Assembly: GCA_020629375.1 (NCBI GenBank)
Contig: JAHDDK010000004.1
Coordinates: 73,892-119,649 of the forward strand
Direction of reading: 5' to 3'
Source of the DNA: Acidimicrobiales bacterium
GTDB lineage: Bacteria > Actinomycetota > Acidimicrobiia > Acidimicrobiales > SHLQ01
DNA: 45,758 bases
The notes beneath the pieces are model-generated. The model made no database searches. It saw only the letters and a program-made list of their open reading frames with translations, and was not told the DNA's origin. Positions 1 through 8,508 of this stretch are shown piece by piece (within the stretch, counting starts at the first letter, position 1; every line of letters begins with the position of its first letter). A program made the translations under genes and the position numbers.

Positions 1-19
1 CCGCAGGCACAACGACGGG

Positions 20-811
20 TCATGCCGACGTCCGTTCGCCTCCTTCGGCGATCGTCTCCATGAGAATATCCACGTGATCGCTGTAGATCCCGTCGATTCC
101 CATTCGGACGAGGTCATTGATGATGCGTGCGTGCTGCGCATCCCAGCCGAAGCAGAAGCGGTCGAAACGGTGGAACAGCGTCGTCAACCCACCGGTCCAC
201 TCTGGCTCACGGAGATTGACTGCGTCGATGCCGGCCCGTGCGAGGTTCGCCGCACGACGTTCGGGACCGTCCTCCATGGACTTGAGGCTGGTCGAGTCGA
301 CGAGTCGAACATGGGTGTCGTGCCCCCGCCACTCGGCCAGAAACTCCCAGTGCGGATGGCACAACCACACCCGCGATCGGCTGACCGGGTCGAGCGTCTT
401 CACCCACTCGATCGCCGGACCCATGGCATCGTTGGTCTTCACATCGATCGAAACGGCCATTCCCGCGGGAATGCGCTCGATCAGCTCGGGCAGCGAGATC
501 CACGACGCCGGTAGTTCCGTTCGAGGCAACGACGAGATCTTTCGCCGCCGTAGCCCGACCGTGCCGTCGTGGGTGAGGATCAGTTCGCCGTCTACGGTCA
601 GCCAGACATCTGATTCGATGCCTGTTGCTCCGAGCTTCACGGCCAGATCGAACGCCTCATCGGTGTTCTCCGGAGCGTGAGCCCGAGCGCCGCGATGCGC
701 AAAACCGATCGGCGTGCCGATGAGCGAGGGGAGTCGCATACCCATCGCCGCATTGTCGCCCCAGGTCGCAAGACACACAACACCGGGCGAACGCCAGATC
801 GTTCGGCTCAC
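20..811 (-). CDS. Glycerophosphodiester phosphodiesterase family protein
   Basis: Predicted GDPD-family phosphodiesterase (TIM barrel) that hydrolyses glycerophosphodiesters to glycerol-3-phosphate and an alcohol. The sequence shows the family's N-terminal catalytic signature HRGARAHAPENT, followed by GIESDVWLTVDGELILTHD, which carries the metal-binding Glu/Asp and second His. The C-terminal part ends in a GIDGIYSDHVDIL-type strand typical of the barrel. The longest frame begins at a GTG (811), but the conserved part starts late, so an ATG at 745 or 739 is equally possible. No signal peptide is evident, so it is probably cytoplasmic. It is transcribed away from the zinc-ribbon gene at 935. 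Substrate specificity cannot be read from sequence. Confidence 0.9.
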   Translation of the reverse strand: MSRTIWRSPGVVCLATWGDNAAMGMRLPSLIGTPIGFAHRGARAHAPENTDEAFDLAVKLGATGIESDVWLTVDGELILTHDGTVGLRRRKISSLPRTELPASWISLPELIERIPAGMAVSIDVKTNDAMGPAIEWVKTLDPVSRSRVWLCHPHWEFLAEWRGHDTHVRLVDSTSLKSMEDGPERRAANLARAGIDAVNLREPEWTGGLTTLFHRFDRFCFGWDAQHARIINDLVRMGIDGIYSDHVDILMETIAEGGERTSA

Positions 812-934
812 GAGTGGGCCGGGCGGCAGCGTTGAGCCGCCGGACGACCCAACCGCGGCGTAGCGAAATAGGTCGGCCGGGCCTCAAGGGAGTTCGCTCC
901 GCCGCCGAACAATCCCCTGTAAGGGAAAGGGAGC

Positions 935-1279
935 GTGCAGCGGGATATGGCAACAATTCGAGCTAGCTGTCCAGATTGCGGAGACGTCGAACTCACCACG
1001 CAAGACGTCAAGGTGCGAGTGTGCCTCGACGACGACCGTGGCGAGTATCGGTTCACGTGCCCGATCTGCACCATGGTCGTCGTCAAGCCGGCCGAGCACC
1101 GGACAATCGATCTTCTCGTCGCCTCCGGTGTCCACATGGACACGTGGACGCTTCCGGCCGAGCTGTTTGAGACCCGAAGCGGTCGACAGATCAGCCACGA
1201 CGACATCCTGGACTTCCATCGGCTTTTGGCCGACGAGAGCGCCATTGCCGAGGCATTGGCCTCGATCTCGGATCGCTGA
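935..1279 (+). CDS. Zinc-ribbon protein of unknown function
   Basis: Small protein (114 aa from GTG 935, or 110 aa from ATG 947). Its N-terminal zinc ribbon has two Cys pairs, CPDC near residue 12 and CPIC near residue 42, which should bind one Zn ion. The C-terminal half is helical and acidic, with no recognised domain. A purine-rich stretch at 921-933 could act as ribosome binding site for either start and suits the GTG slightly better. It lies just upstream of the tat genes but probably in a separate unit, because tatB has its own -10 box. Role unknown; nucleic-acid or protein binding is only inferred from the ribbon. Confidence 0.8.
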   Translation: MQRDMATIRASCPDCGDVELTTQDVKVRVCLDDDRGEYRFTCPICTMVVVKPAEHRTIDLLVASGVHMDTWTLPAELFETRSGRQISHDDILDFHRLLADESAIAEALASISDR

Positions 1280-1329
1280 CGCCAGAACGGACCGCCAACC
1301 GCGGCCTTCGACCCGCCGGGCGAGGCCGA

Positions 1330-1335
1330 TAGGAT
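1330..1335 (+). promoter_or_regulatory. -10 box, leaderless start of tatB
   Basis: TAGGAT lies 7 nt before the tatB ATG at 1343, which places the predicted transcription start at or next to the start codon. No Shine-Dalgarno sequence is visible in the gap. Confidence 0.6.
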
Positions 1336-1342
1336 CTGGCAC

Positions 1343-1849
1343 ATGCTCAACGTCGGAGGTGGGGAGCTCCTCATCATCCTGCTCCTCGCGCTGATCGTCC
1401 TCGGACCACAGAAGCTGCCGGAGGCGGCCCGGACCATCGGCAAGGTGGTCTCGGAGGCTCGCAAGATCTCCTCCGGGTTCCAACGCGAGTTCAAGGCCGC
1501 CATGGATGACCCGGTGGCTGCAGCGATGCGCGATCACGACGACACAAAGACGTTGCCGCCGGTCGCCGACGGAGACCCCGTACACACCAACGACTCGCCG
1601 TTCGACAACGCCAAGAGCACGGTGACGACCGACCGCCTGGCGGATCGGCCCGACACCCCGAGCGAAGGTACCCCAGCGACTGACGAGGGCGAACCCGACA
1701 TGGAGCCCGCTCCAGCGGACACCGACTCGCCGTCGGACCAACCCGTCGACGCCTTTGGCATCGACAATCTCGTTGCGCCCCAAACCGACGTTTCCAGCGT
1801 TGACGACCTCGACGAAGGCGGCGGTCCGCCGATGCCGAGCGATCGATGA
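1343..1849 (+). CDS. tatB: Sec-independent translocase component TatB (TatA/B family)
   Basis: Subunit of the twin-arginine translocase, which exports folded proteins across the cytoplasmic membrane. The N-terminus is a single membrane helix (about residues 6-20) followed by the family motif VLGPQKLPEAAR and an amphipathic helix to about residue 50. The rest (about 55-168) is a long acidic, disordered tail rich in Asp, Pro and Thr. The tail and the coupling to tatC favour TatB over TatA, but the two are hard to separate by sequence. The gene overlaps tatC by an ATGA. No separate tatA is in the window. Confidence 0.85.
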   Translation: MLNVGGGELLIILLLALIVLGPQKLPEAARTIGKVVSEARKISSGFQREFKAAMDDPVAAAMRDHDDTKTLPPVADGDPVHTNDSPFDNAKSTVTTDRLADRPDTPSEGTPATDEGEPDMEPAPADTDSPSDQPVDAFGIDNLVAPQTDVSSVDDLDEGGGPPMPSDR

Positions 1850-2637
1850 CCGCTGACCCGACGACCCAGCCGAAGGCCGGGGAGATGACGCTCATCGAGC
1901 ATCTCACCGAGCTCCGGCAGCGAATCATCAAGTGCGCGATCGCCATCGCCGCAGGTGCCGTGGTGTGCCTGGTCTTCTACAACCAGATCTTCGATGCACT
2001 GGTCAATCCGTACTGCAACGCGCTCGAGGACCTCGATGTCGAGAGCGAACTGCTGTCCGACTGCGTGCTCGTGCTACGCGAGCCCCTCGAGGGGTTCTCG
2101 CTCGTCCTCACCGTGGCGGGATACGGCGGGCTGATGCTCGCAATTCCCGTCGTGCTTTGGCAGGCCTGGCAGTTCATCGTGCCAGGCTTGTATCCCCACG
2201 AGAAGCGGTGGGCCGTTCCCTTCGTCGTGACCGGGGCGCTGCTCTTCCTTTTCGGATCTGCGCTTGCGTACTGGAGCGTGCCCCGGGCACTCGGCTTCTT
2301 GCTCGACATCGCCGGCCCCAATGTCGCACCGTTCCTCGGGCCAGGACCGTATTTGTCGTTCATCATCAAGATGCTCGTGGCGTTCGGGCTGGGCTTTCAG
2401 TTTCCGCTGATCCTGATCCTTGCCCAGCTCATCGGCTTGGTCACCATCGATCAACTTCGCGCCGGGCGCAGGTACGCAATCGTCGGGATCGTGGTGCTCG
2501 TCGCCGTGCTCACGCCATCAGGGGATCCCATCACCCTCATGGTGCTGTCTGTCCCCATGTACGTTTTCTATGAAGCGGCGATCATCTTCGGCGCGATCCG
2601 TGCCCGCCGGGCGAAGAAGGCGGTCGCCGAAGGCTGA
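1846..2637 (+). CDS. tatC: Sec-independent translocase protein TatC
   Basis: Core receptor of the Tat translocase that binds twin-arginine signal peptides. The N-terminus has the characteristic MTLIEHLTELRQRI motif (from about residue 10), followed by several hydrophobic segments consistent with the usual six membrane helices. The length (263 aa) is normal for actinobacterial TatC. An insertion between the first two helices carries a Cys pair (NPYCNALED and LLSDCVLV) that might form an extracytoplasmic disulfide. The start ATG overlaps the tatB stop (ATGA) and the stop overlaps the helY start by one base, so the three genes are translationally coupled. Confidence 0.96.
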   Translation: MTADPTTQPKAGEMTLIEHLTELRQRIIKCAIAIAAGAVVCLVFYNQIFDALVNPYCNALEDLDVESELLSDCVLVLREPLEGFSLVLTVAGYGGLMLAIPVVLWQAWQFIVPGLYPHEKRWAVPFVVTGALLFLFGSALAYWSVPRALGFLLDIAGPNVAPFLGPGPYLSFIIKMLVAFGLGFQFPLILILAQLIGLVTIDQLRAGRRYAIVGIVVLVAVLTPSGDPITLMVLSVPMYVFYEAAIIFGAIRARRAKKAVAEG

Positions 2638-5138
2638 TGGTCGCCCATCGCCCAGGCGAGGGCTTCGAACTCGACCCGTTCCAGCGCGAGGCGATTGCGC
2701 ACCTTGACGAGCGACGGTCCGTTGTCGTCGCCGCACCGACGGGGAGCGGAAAAACCCTCGTGGCTGAACACGCGCTCGCGGCAGCCCTCGACGCCGGGCG
2801 CCGAGGGGTGTACACGACGCCGATCAAGGCACTGTCCAACCAGAAGTTCCGGGATCTCGGCGAGTGGGCGGGCGCCGACAACGTCGGGCTGCTCACCGGA
2901 GACAACTCGATCAACGGTGATGCCCCACTGGTCGTCATGACGACCGAGGTCCTCCGAAACATGCTCTATTCGGAACCGCAGCGTCTCTCGACCACGGACG
3001 TCGTCGTGATGGACGAGGTCCACTACCTGCAAGACACGTTCCGCGGCCCGGTCTGGGAGGAGGTGATCATCCACCTGCCACGACACATCCAGGTGGTAGC
3101 GCTCTCGGCGACGGTGTCGAACGCGGACGAGCTCGCGGCGTGGATCTCCGAGGTCCAGGGTCCGTGCCATGCCATCACGGAAAAGACGCGGCCCGTTCGA
3201 TTGATGAACTCGTTCATCGTCTCCGAGAAGTCATCGTCACGGATGCATGTGGTCCCGACGATCCGGAAGGGACGACCGAATCCAGAAGGCAAACGCTTCG
3301 ACACTCCTCCAGGCGACCGAAAGCGACGCTCCCGACACGCTCCGCCCCCGAAGCAGGGGCGCCCGTATCGCACCACTCGCCGGGCCGAGGTCGTCACCGA
3401 GCTCGACCGCAAAGGGTTGCTGCCGGCGATCACCTTCATCTTCTCGCGTGCAGGCTGCGACGATGCCGTCACCCAACTCCGGACGTCCGGCATCACCCTG
3501 ACCACAGACGACGAACGCGATCAGATCGATGCGATCGTCAACGCCCGCACCGGCCACCTATCCGTCGTTGACCGCAATGCGCTCGGGCACGGGACGTGGG
3601 CCGCCGGGCTCCGGCGCGGGTTGGCAGCCCACCATGCCGGCATGGTTCCCCTGTTCAAGGAAACCGTCGAGGAGCTCTTCATCGAAGGCCTCCTCAAGTG
3701 TGTCTTCGCCACGGAGACGCTGGCGCTCGGGATCAACATGCCGGCACGAACCGTGGTGATCGAACGGCTGACCAAGTTCACCGGCGAGCGCCACGAACTT
3801 CTGACCCCCAGCGACTTCACCCAGCTGACCGGGCGTGCAGGGCGGCGTGGCCTCGACGAGGTGGGCCACGCGTGGGTGTTGTGGACGCCGTTCACGACCT
3901 TCGACGACGTGTCTTCGCTGGCCCGTTCGACCTCGTTCGAGCTCCGTTCGGCGTTCCGGCCGACGTACAACATGACGTGTCATCTCGTCGACCGGTTCAC
4001 CCGCAAACAGGCGCTCGAGCTCGTGAAGGACTCGTTCGGCCAGTTCCAGGCAGATCGCCAGATCCGCGAACTCGACGCCCGCATCGAGGCGCTCAAGGGC
4101 CACCTCGGCGACATCGCTGACGGCGTTGCGGATACGTCGAGTGCCCAGGCGATCGGCAAAGAGCTGGGTGCGTTGACCCCGGGCGACATTCTCGACCTCG
4201 GCTCGGGGAGCCGTGTCGTCGTGTTGTCATCCACGTGGCGCCGCAAGGAAGCGCAGGTGCGGGTCATCGATCCCGACGGTGACGTGCATGTGCTCGACGC
4301 CGAGGCGATGGAGAAGGCGCCCGCGGTGCTCGGCAGGGCGAAGCTCCCGGAGCCGTTCAACCCGACTAGCCGATCCCATCAGCACGATCTCGTCGGCCAG
4401 CTCCGGTCGTCGCGGCGACGCTCGAAGTCGTCCGGCAAGAACAGCAAGGCGACCAAGCGCCAGGATCCGCCGGCACCGCCAGGTCCGTGGCGAGACGAAG
4501 GCCAGCGTGCCCGACGGCGCGAACTGCGACGCCTCGAGGCGCGGGTTCGCGAACGGCGCGGACGACTCGACGACCGATTCACTTCCGTAGTCGGGCTCCT
4601 GACCGAGACCGGCTACATCGACCAGTGGACCCTGACCGAGCGCGGTGAGGTCCTGCTCGGGACGTTCCACGAGCTCGACCTCGTCGTCGTCGAGTCCCTG
4701 CTCGCTGGACACCTCGACGGCCACGACGCGCCGACACTCGCCGGCCTCGTCTCGTGCGTCGTCCATGAGCCGCGAGGCCGCGACGAGCCATCGGAGCCCT
4801 GGTTCAACTCGTCAGAGGCCCGTACGGCGCACCGGGCGATCCAGGCGGTAGCCGAGGAGATCCGGCGACTCGAGTCGGCATACGGCCTCCCAGAGAGCCG
4901 CCAGCTTGACCCCGGCCTCTACGCCGCAACCCATGGTTGGGCGTCGGGAGGGGACCTGGGCGACATCTTGATGGACGAAGAACTCTCCGGAGGAGATTTC
5001 GTGCGGGCGATGAAACAGGTGATCGACCTGTGCGGACAGATCGCTCGCGTCGCCCCCAACCCCGCCACCCGCCGGACCGCTCACAAAGCGCTCGAGCTCA
5101 TCCAGCGGGGAATCGTGGACGAACGGGACACCCCATGA
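2637..5138 (+). CDS. helY: Ski2/Mtr4-like DEVH-box RNA helicase HelY
   Basis: Superfamily 2 helicase (833 aa) of the Ski2/Mtr4 type called HelY in actinobacteria, predicted to unwind structured RNA. Walker A is PTGSGKT (residues 34-40), motif II is DEVH (126-129), SATVSNADELA follows, and the second RecA domain ends with a QLTGRAGRRGLD motif VI. A basic linker rich in Lys and Arg (about residues 575-650) precedes a C-terminal helical domain resembling the DSHCT region of Mtr4. The start overlaps the tatC stop by one base (TGATG), and the end overlaps the next gene by ATGA. Tat-helY adjacency is also known in mycobacteria. Confidence 0.93.
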   Translation: MVAHRPGEGFELDPFQREAIAHLDERRSVVVAAPTGSGKTLVAEHALAAALDAGRRGVYTTPIKALSNQKFRDLGEWAGADNVGLLTGDNSINGDAPLVVMTTEVLRNMLYSEPQRLSTTDVVVMDEVHYLQDTFRGPVWEEVIIHLPRHIQVVALSATVSNADELAAWISEVQGPCHAITEKTRPVRLMNSFIVSEKSSSRMHVVPTIRKGRPNPEGKRFDTPPGDRKRRSRHAPPPKQGRPYRTTRRAEVVTELDRKGLLPAITFIFSRAGCDDAVTQLRTSGITLTTDDERDQIDAIVNARTGHLSVVDRNALGHGTWAAGLRRGLAAHHAGMVPLFKETVEELFIEGLLKCVFATETLALGINMPARTVVIERLTKFTGERHELLTPSDFTQLTGRAGRRGLDEVGHAWVLWTPFTTFDDVSSLARSTSFELRSAFRPTYNMTCHLVDRFTRKQALELVKDSFGQFQADRQIRELDARIEALKGHLGDIADGVADTSSAQAIGKELGALTPGDILDLGSGSRVVVLSSTWRRKEAQVRVIDPDGDVHVLDAEAMEKAPAVLGRAKLPEPFNPTSRSHQHDLVGQLRSSRRRSKSSGKNSKATKRQDPPAPPGPWRDEGQRARRRELRRLEARVRERRGRLDDRFTSVVGLLTETGYIDQWTLTERGEVLLGTFHELDLVVVESLLAGHLDGHDAPTLAGLVSCVVHEPRGRDEPSEPWFNSSEARTAHRAIQAVAEEIRRLESAYGLPESRQLDPGLYAATHGWASGGDLGDILMDEELSGGDFVRAMKQVIDLCGQIARVAPNPATRRTAHKALELIQRGIVDERDTP

Positions 5139-5764
5139 CGATCCGGCGGGGCGAAGACTGGGGTGGCCCGGGCATCGTTCCTCCGGGGACCCCGTTCGCC
5201 GGCTCCGACCAGGCGCTGGCATCGTTGTTCACGTACGTCCCAGGGGCCGAACGGGCCCTCGACGGTCCCGACGTCGTCATCCTCGGCGGGGGAGACCTGG
5301 CACGAACCGTCGGAGCGTCCTCGCGTACCGCTGGCAGCATCGCCGCCGGCGACCCGGTCACGGTGCTTCCGATCGACCTTGGCGTGCTCGAACACGACGG
5401 AGGCCCACCAATCGTCTTCGCGGCCTCGCTGGTTGCCCGTCGCCGCCTCTGGGGACCGGGAAGTCTGATCGTGTGCAACGCCGCATTCGTCGGCCAATGG
5501 AACGTGGCCCCTCGTGGGCATCCCAACGACGGACGCCTCGACCTTGTCGTCAGCGAACTCGGGTTCGGCGATCGAATCAAAGCTCGAAGCCGGCTTCCGA
5601 GTGGCTCCCACATCCCCCATCCCGACCTCTCGATCAGACGTGTCCGATCAACCGAACTGACCCTCCCGAAGAACGCCACGGCGCTGATCGATGGGCATCG
5701 CCAGGACATCTCCGGCGACGTCCGAATCTCCGCCGTGCCGGATGCCACCTCCGTGGCCATCTGA
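5135..5764 (+). CDS. Orphan diacylglycerol/lipid-kinase accessory-domain protein
   Basis: This 209-aa protein resembles only the C-terminal beta-sandwich domain of the YegS/diacylglycerol-kinase family. The block IVCNAAFVGQWNVAPRGHP followed by NDGRLDLVV matches the family pattern 'N.xxxGGG..vAP.A.p.DG.LDvv'. The ending HPDLSIRRVRSTELTLPKN...ALIDGHRQDISG matches the strand that reads 'yaDGE' in kinases. The N-terminal ATP-binding domain with its GGDGT loop is absent, so kinase activity is unlikely. ATG 5135 is chosen because it overlaps the helY stop (ATGA); the frame is open further upstream inside helY, but that part has no family similarity. Function unknown. Confidence 0.75.
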   Translation: MTIRRGEDWGGPGIVPPGTPFAGSDQALASLFTYVPGAERALDGPDVVILGGGDLARTVGASSRTAGSIAAGDPVTVLPIDLGVLEHDGGPPIVFAASLVARRRLWGPGSLIVCNAAFVGQWNVAPRGHPNDGRLDLVVSELGFGDRIKARSRLPSGSHIPHPDLSIRRVRSTELTLPKNATALIDGHRQDISGDVRISAVPDATSVAI

Positions 5765-5768
5765 CACG

Positions 5769-5774
5769 TATCGT
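5769..5774 (+). promoter_or_regulatory. -10 box, possible leaderless start of the ThyX-like gene
   Basis: TATCGT lies 8 nt before the GTG at 5783, consistent with initiation close to the start codon. Confidence 0.45.
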
Positions 5775-5782
5775 GTGAGCCC

Positions 5783-7393
5783 GTGACGCCCTACGACGCC
5801 GAGGCCTTCAGCCCCGCCGAGGCCGACATCCTCCGGCGGTACTTCACCAACCTCGACCAACCCGTCTTCGCGCTCGTCAACCTCCCCGAGGTGGTCAAGG
5901 GAGCGCTCTTTGCCCGCTACTCGCGTTCGGCGAAGAGTCTTCGGCGGTTGTTCCTCGACGAGTTCGTCAGCGACCTCGACATCAGCGGAGACGAATCGAT
6001 CGATGCCACCATCGGTCTCCGGCGGGCCGAAGAACTGTACGACCGGGTGTTCTTCCAGTACGGCGACGACTCTGTCGCCCAGCTCGGCGGGGTTCACCTG
6101 GCCTGCGAGCAGGCTTCGAACGTGCTCACGAAGGTCTTGGAGTGGGGACGACTCATGTCGTACCTCGAACAATCCACTCGGTACATCCGCTACGACGAGC
6201 GGCTGGGGGGCCGCTATCGGTACTTCCGGGATCCCGACATCTTGAACTCGGTCCACGGCACTCGGTACGTCGGTGACATGGACCGGATGTTCGACGTCTA
6301 CTCGAGTCTCATCGACCCGATGGAGCGGTATCACCGGGAGCAAACCCCGAAGACCGAGGACGACGCCGACTTCGCATACAAGATGGCGATCCGCGCCAAG
6401 GCTCTTGATTCGATCCGTGGTCTCTTGCCTGCGGCGTCGCTGTCCAACGTCGGTATCTATGGCACGGGACAGGCCTACGAGGCGTTGCTGCTCCGAATGC
6501 GGGCGAGTGCGCTCCCCGAAGCCCGCACCTACGCCGATCTGATGCTCCACGAGCTCCGGAAGGTCATCCCGTCGTTCCTGAAGCGCGTCGACCTGCCCGA
6601 TCGCGGCGAAATCACGAGCCAGTATCTGGCCGACAACCATGCAGGGGTCGAGTCGCTCGCCGACCAGTTCCTGAGCGTGCCCGACCAACACGATGCGAAA
6701 TCGCACGTCGATCTCGTCGACTTCGACCCGGACGCCGAGGTCAAACTCGTGACCGCAATGCTGTATCCGGTCAGCTCGCTGAGCGAGCGAGAGATCGTCC
6801 GTCAGGTCCAGGCCATGACCGTCGACGAGCGCATCCGGGTCATGAAGGCCTATGTCGGTGATCGCCAGAACCGTCGCCACAAGCCAGGTCGGGCACTCGA
6901 ACGTGTCGACTACCGGTTCGACGTTCTCGGCGACTACGGCGCCTTCCGCGACCTCCAACGGCATCGGCTGATGACGATCGAGTGGCAGCCGCTCTCGACC
7001 CGCCACGGATTCGAGATGCCCGACGCGGTCGTCGACGCAGGATTCCAGGTGCCGTTCGAGGAGGTCATGGAGCGATCGGCATCGTTGTACGACGCCCTGA
7101 TCGGCGATCACGCACCACAGGCGCCCTATGCCGTGGCTCTCGGCTATCGGGTGCGGTATTCGATGCAGATGAACGTTCGCGCCGCCATGCACATGCTCGA
7201 GCTTCGTACGGCGCCTCAAGGCCACGAGGCGTATCGACGAGTCGCCCAAGACATGCACACGCAGATCGCCGAGCGGGCCGGTCACCACGCCGTCGCGGCG
7301 ATGATGAGGTTCGTGGATCACAGCGGCGGAGCAGGTCTCGAACGGCTCGATGCCGAGAACACCATCGCGAGCAATCGTCGGGAGTCGACGTAG
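5783..7393 (+). CDS. Tandem ThyX-fold protein (FAD-dependent thymidylate synthase-like)
   Basis: A 536-aa protein, more than twice the length of classical ThyX (about 220-250 aa), that looks like two ThyX domains in tandem. The first half carries WGRLMSYLEQSTRY (121-134), which aligns with the ThyX motif RHR-x5-NE-x-S-x-RY but has lost the RHR. The second half keeps RHR (393-395), followed by LMTIEWQPLSTRHG, in which the Ser is two positions later than in RHRX7S. ThyX methylates dUMP using FAD and methylenetetrahydrofolate; whether this divergent form does so is unproven, and it may be a flavoprotein of other function. The start is a GTG with a nearby -10 box. Confidence 0.75.
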   Translation: MTPYDAEAFSPAEADILRRYFTNLDQPVFALVNLPEVVKGALFARYSRSAKSLRRLFLDEFVSDLDISGDESIDATIGLRRAEELYDRVFFQYGDDSVAQLGGVHLACEQASNVLTKVLEWGRLMSYLEQSTRYIRYDERLGGRYRYFRDPDILNSVHGTRYVGDMDRMFDVYSSLIDPMERYHREQTPKTEDDADFAYKMAIRAKALDSIRGLLPAASLSNVGIYGTGQAYEALLLRMRASALPEARTYADLMLHELRKVIPSFLKRVDLPDRGEITSQYLADNHAGVESLADQFLSVPDQHDAKSHVDLVDFDPDAEVKLVTAMLYPVSSLSEREIVRQVQAMTVDERIRVMKAYVGDRQNRRHKPGRALERVDYRFDVLGDYGAFRDLQRHRLMTIEWQPLSTRHGFEMPDAVVDAGFQVPFEEVMERSASLYDALIGDHAPQAPYAVALGYRVRYSMQMNVRAAMHMLELRTAPQGHEAYRRVAQDMHTQIAERAGHHAVAAMMRFVDHSGGAGLERLDAENTIASNRREST

Positions 7394-7465
7394 GCAACGA
7401 TGCCTGCATCCGAGCCGGATGTTGAGAAAAAGGACACGGGGATGTGTGTCGCCCGATTTTGCGCC

Positions 7466-7471
7466 TATATT
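7466..7471 (+). promoter_or_regulatory. -10 box upstream of the D/E-rich protein
   Basis: TATATT stands out in a GC-rich gap (7394-7506). It would start a transcript near 7478 with a roughly 29-nt leader carrying the GAGGA ribosome binding site before ATG 7507. No convincing -35 element is visible at the right distance. Confidence 0.45.
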
Positions 7472-7506
7472 CCCCACCGAACCCAGGCACCTGAACCCGA
7501 GGAACC

Positions 7507-7974
7507 ATGTCTGAAGAAGACGACATCGAGATCAACGACGAGGACATCGACGGCGAGGACATCGACGACGAGGACATCGACGACGACGATCTCGATCCCG
7601 ACCTCGACGAGGACGACGACGACCTCGACCCCGAGCTCGGTCTCGACGGCGAGTCGCTCGACAGCGACGAGGACGAGGACGACGACGACGAAGAAGGCGC
7701 TGCGCCCACCAAGCGGCCATCCGCCAACGATGACGACGACGAGGAGGACGACGATGATGTCGAGGCCGATCTCGACGCCATCCTCCGTGATCGCCTCGTG
7801 TCGGGAGACGACGAAGACGACGACGACGACGAAGATGCGCCGGCTCCTCCTCCTGCCGCCGGAAGCGACGTTGCGGCAAAGACCGAAGACGAGCGCACGT
7901 GTGAGTCCTGCTGGCTGATCAAGCCGCTCGTACAGTTCCCTGATGATGGAGTCTTCTGCGTCGACTGCAGTTGA
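7507..7974 (+). CDS. Extremely acidic DUF4193-like zinc protein
   Basis: A 155-aa protein with two parts. Residues 1 to about 125 are dominated by Asp and Glu, in runs such as EDEDDDDEEG, and must be disordered and strongly negatively charged. The C-terminus is a compact Cys4 zinc knuckle, CESC...CVDC. The segment DLDAILRDRLV plus the terminal zinc knuckle resembles the actinobacterial DUF4193 family. A GAGGA ribosome binding site precedes the ATG. The protein could buffer cations or mimic nucleic acid, but the function is unknown. The next gene starts 38 bases downstream with its own -10 box. Confidence 0.8.
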   Translation: MSEEDDIEINDEDIDGEDIDDEDIDDDDLDPDLDEDDDDLDPELGLDGESLDSDEDEDDDDEEGAAPTKRPSANDDDDEEDDDDVEADLDAILRDRLVSGDDEDDDDDEDAPAPPPAAGSDVAAKTEDERTCESCWLIKPLVQFPDDGVFCVDCS

Positions 7975-7999
7975 TCATCGGTCGACTCCTGGTCGTCGG

Positions 8000-8005
8000 T
8001 ATCGT
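8000..8005 (+). promoter_or_regulatory. -10 box, leaderless start of the gene at 8013
   Basis: TATCGT lies 7 nt before ATG 8013. It supports this ATG over the in-frame TTG at 7971. Confidence 0.5.
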
Positions 8006-8012
8006 CGTATCC

Positions 8013-8504
8013 ATGGCTGATCGCGACGACGCCCAGAATCCCGCAGACCAAATCCTCGAACTGCTCGTGTACGCGCCCGTCGGGCTCGCGCTCGAAGCGG
8101 TCGACAACTTCCCGAAGTTCGTCGAACGCGGGCGCTCGCAGGTCACCATCGGGCGTTTTCTCGCCCGCACCGCTGCAAAGCGTGGTGGGGCCACGGTGGA
8201 GGCCGCCGCCGAACGGGTCGTCAACGATGCGGCCCAGGTGGTTGTCGATCTGTTCGGGATCGACCTTCGGCCAGACGGCGCTGCGCCTGCCGAGGCTGCG
8301 GTCACACAAGACGATGTCGATGAGGCGATGGCTGAGCACGACGAGCTCCCGATCGACGAATACGACTCGCAGGCTGCCGCACAGATCATCAAACTCTTGC
8401 CTCAGCTCGACGACGAAGAACTCCAGGTGATTGCCGATCACGAGTCCGCGAACCGTGGACGGGTGACGATCTTGCGCAAGATCGACCAACTCCTCGGCAA
8501 CTGA
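8013..8504 (+). CDS. Conserved actinobacterial protein of unknown function
   Basis: A 163-aa soluble protein. The N-terminal half (ILELLVYAPVGLALEAVDNFPKF, about residues 14-36) is a predicted amphipathic helix followed by a basic segment. The last 40 residues have the pattern YDSQAAAQIIKLLPQLDDEELQ...HESANRGRVTILRKIDQLL, a helical C-terminal module seen in several actinobacterial proteins of unknown role. An in-frame TTG at 7971 would add 14 residues, but the -10 box at 8000 favours ATG 8013. The GNAT gene follows after 4 bases, so the two are probably co-transcribed. Membrane or lipid association through the first helix is conjecture. Confidence 0.75.
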   Translation: MADRDDAQNPADQILELLVYAPVGLALEAVDNFPKFVERGRSQVTIGRFLARTAAKRGGATVEAAAERVVNDAAQVVVDLFGIDLRPDGAAPAEAAVTQDDVDEAMAEHDELPIDEYDSQAAAQIIKLLPQLDDEELQVIADHESANRGRVTILRKIDQLLGN

Positions 8505-8508
8505 CCAC

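Noticed and set aside
5648..7477. A 609-codon open frame antisense to the ThyX-like gene
   Set aside because: It is a GC-driven shadow: His/Arg/Val-rich with no domain, while the opposite strand encodes a recognisable protein.
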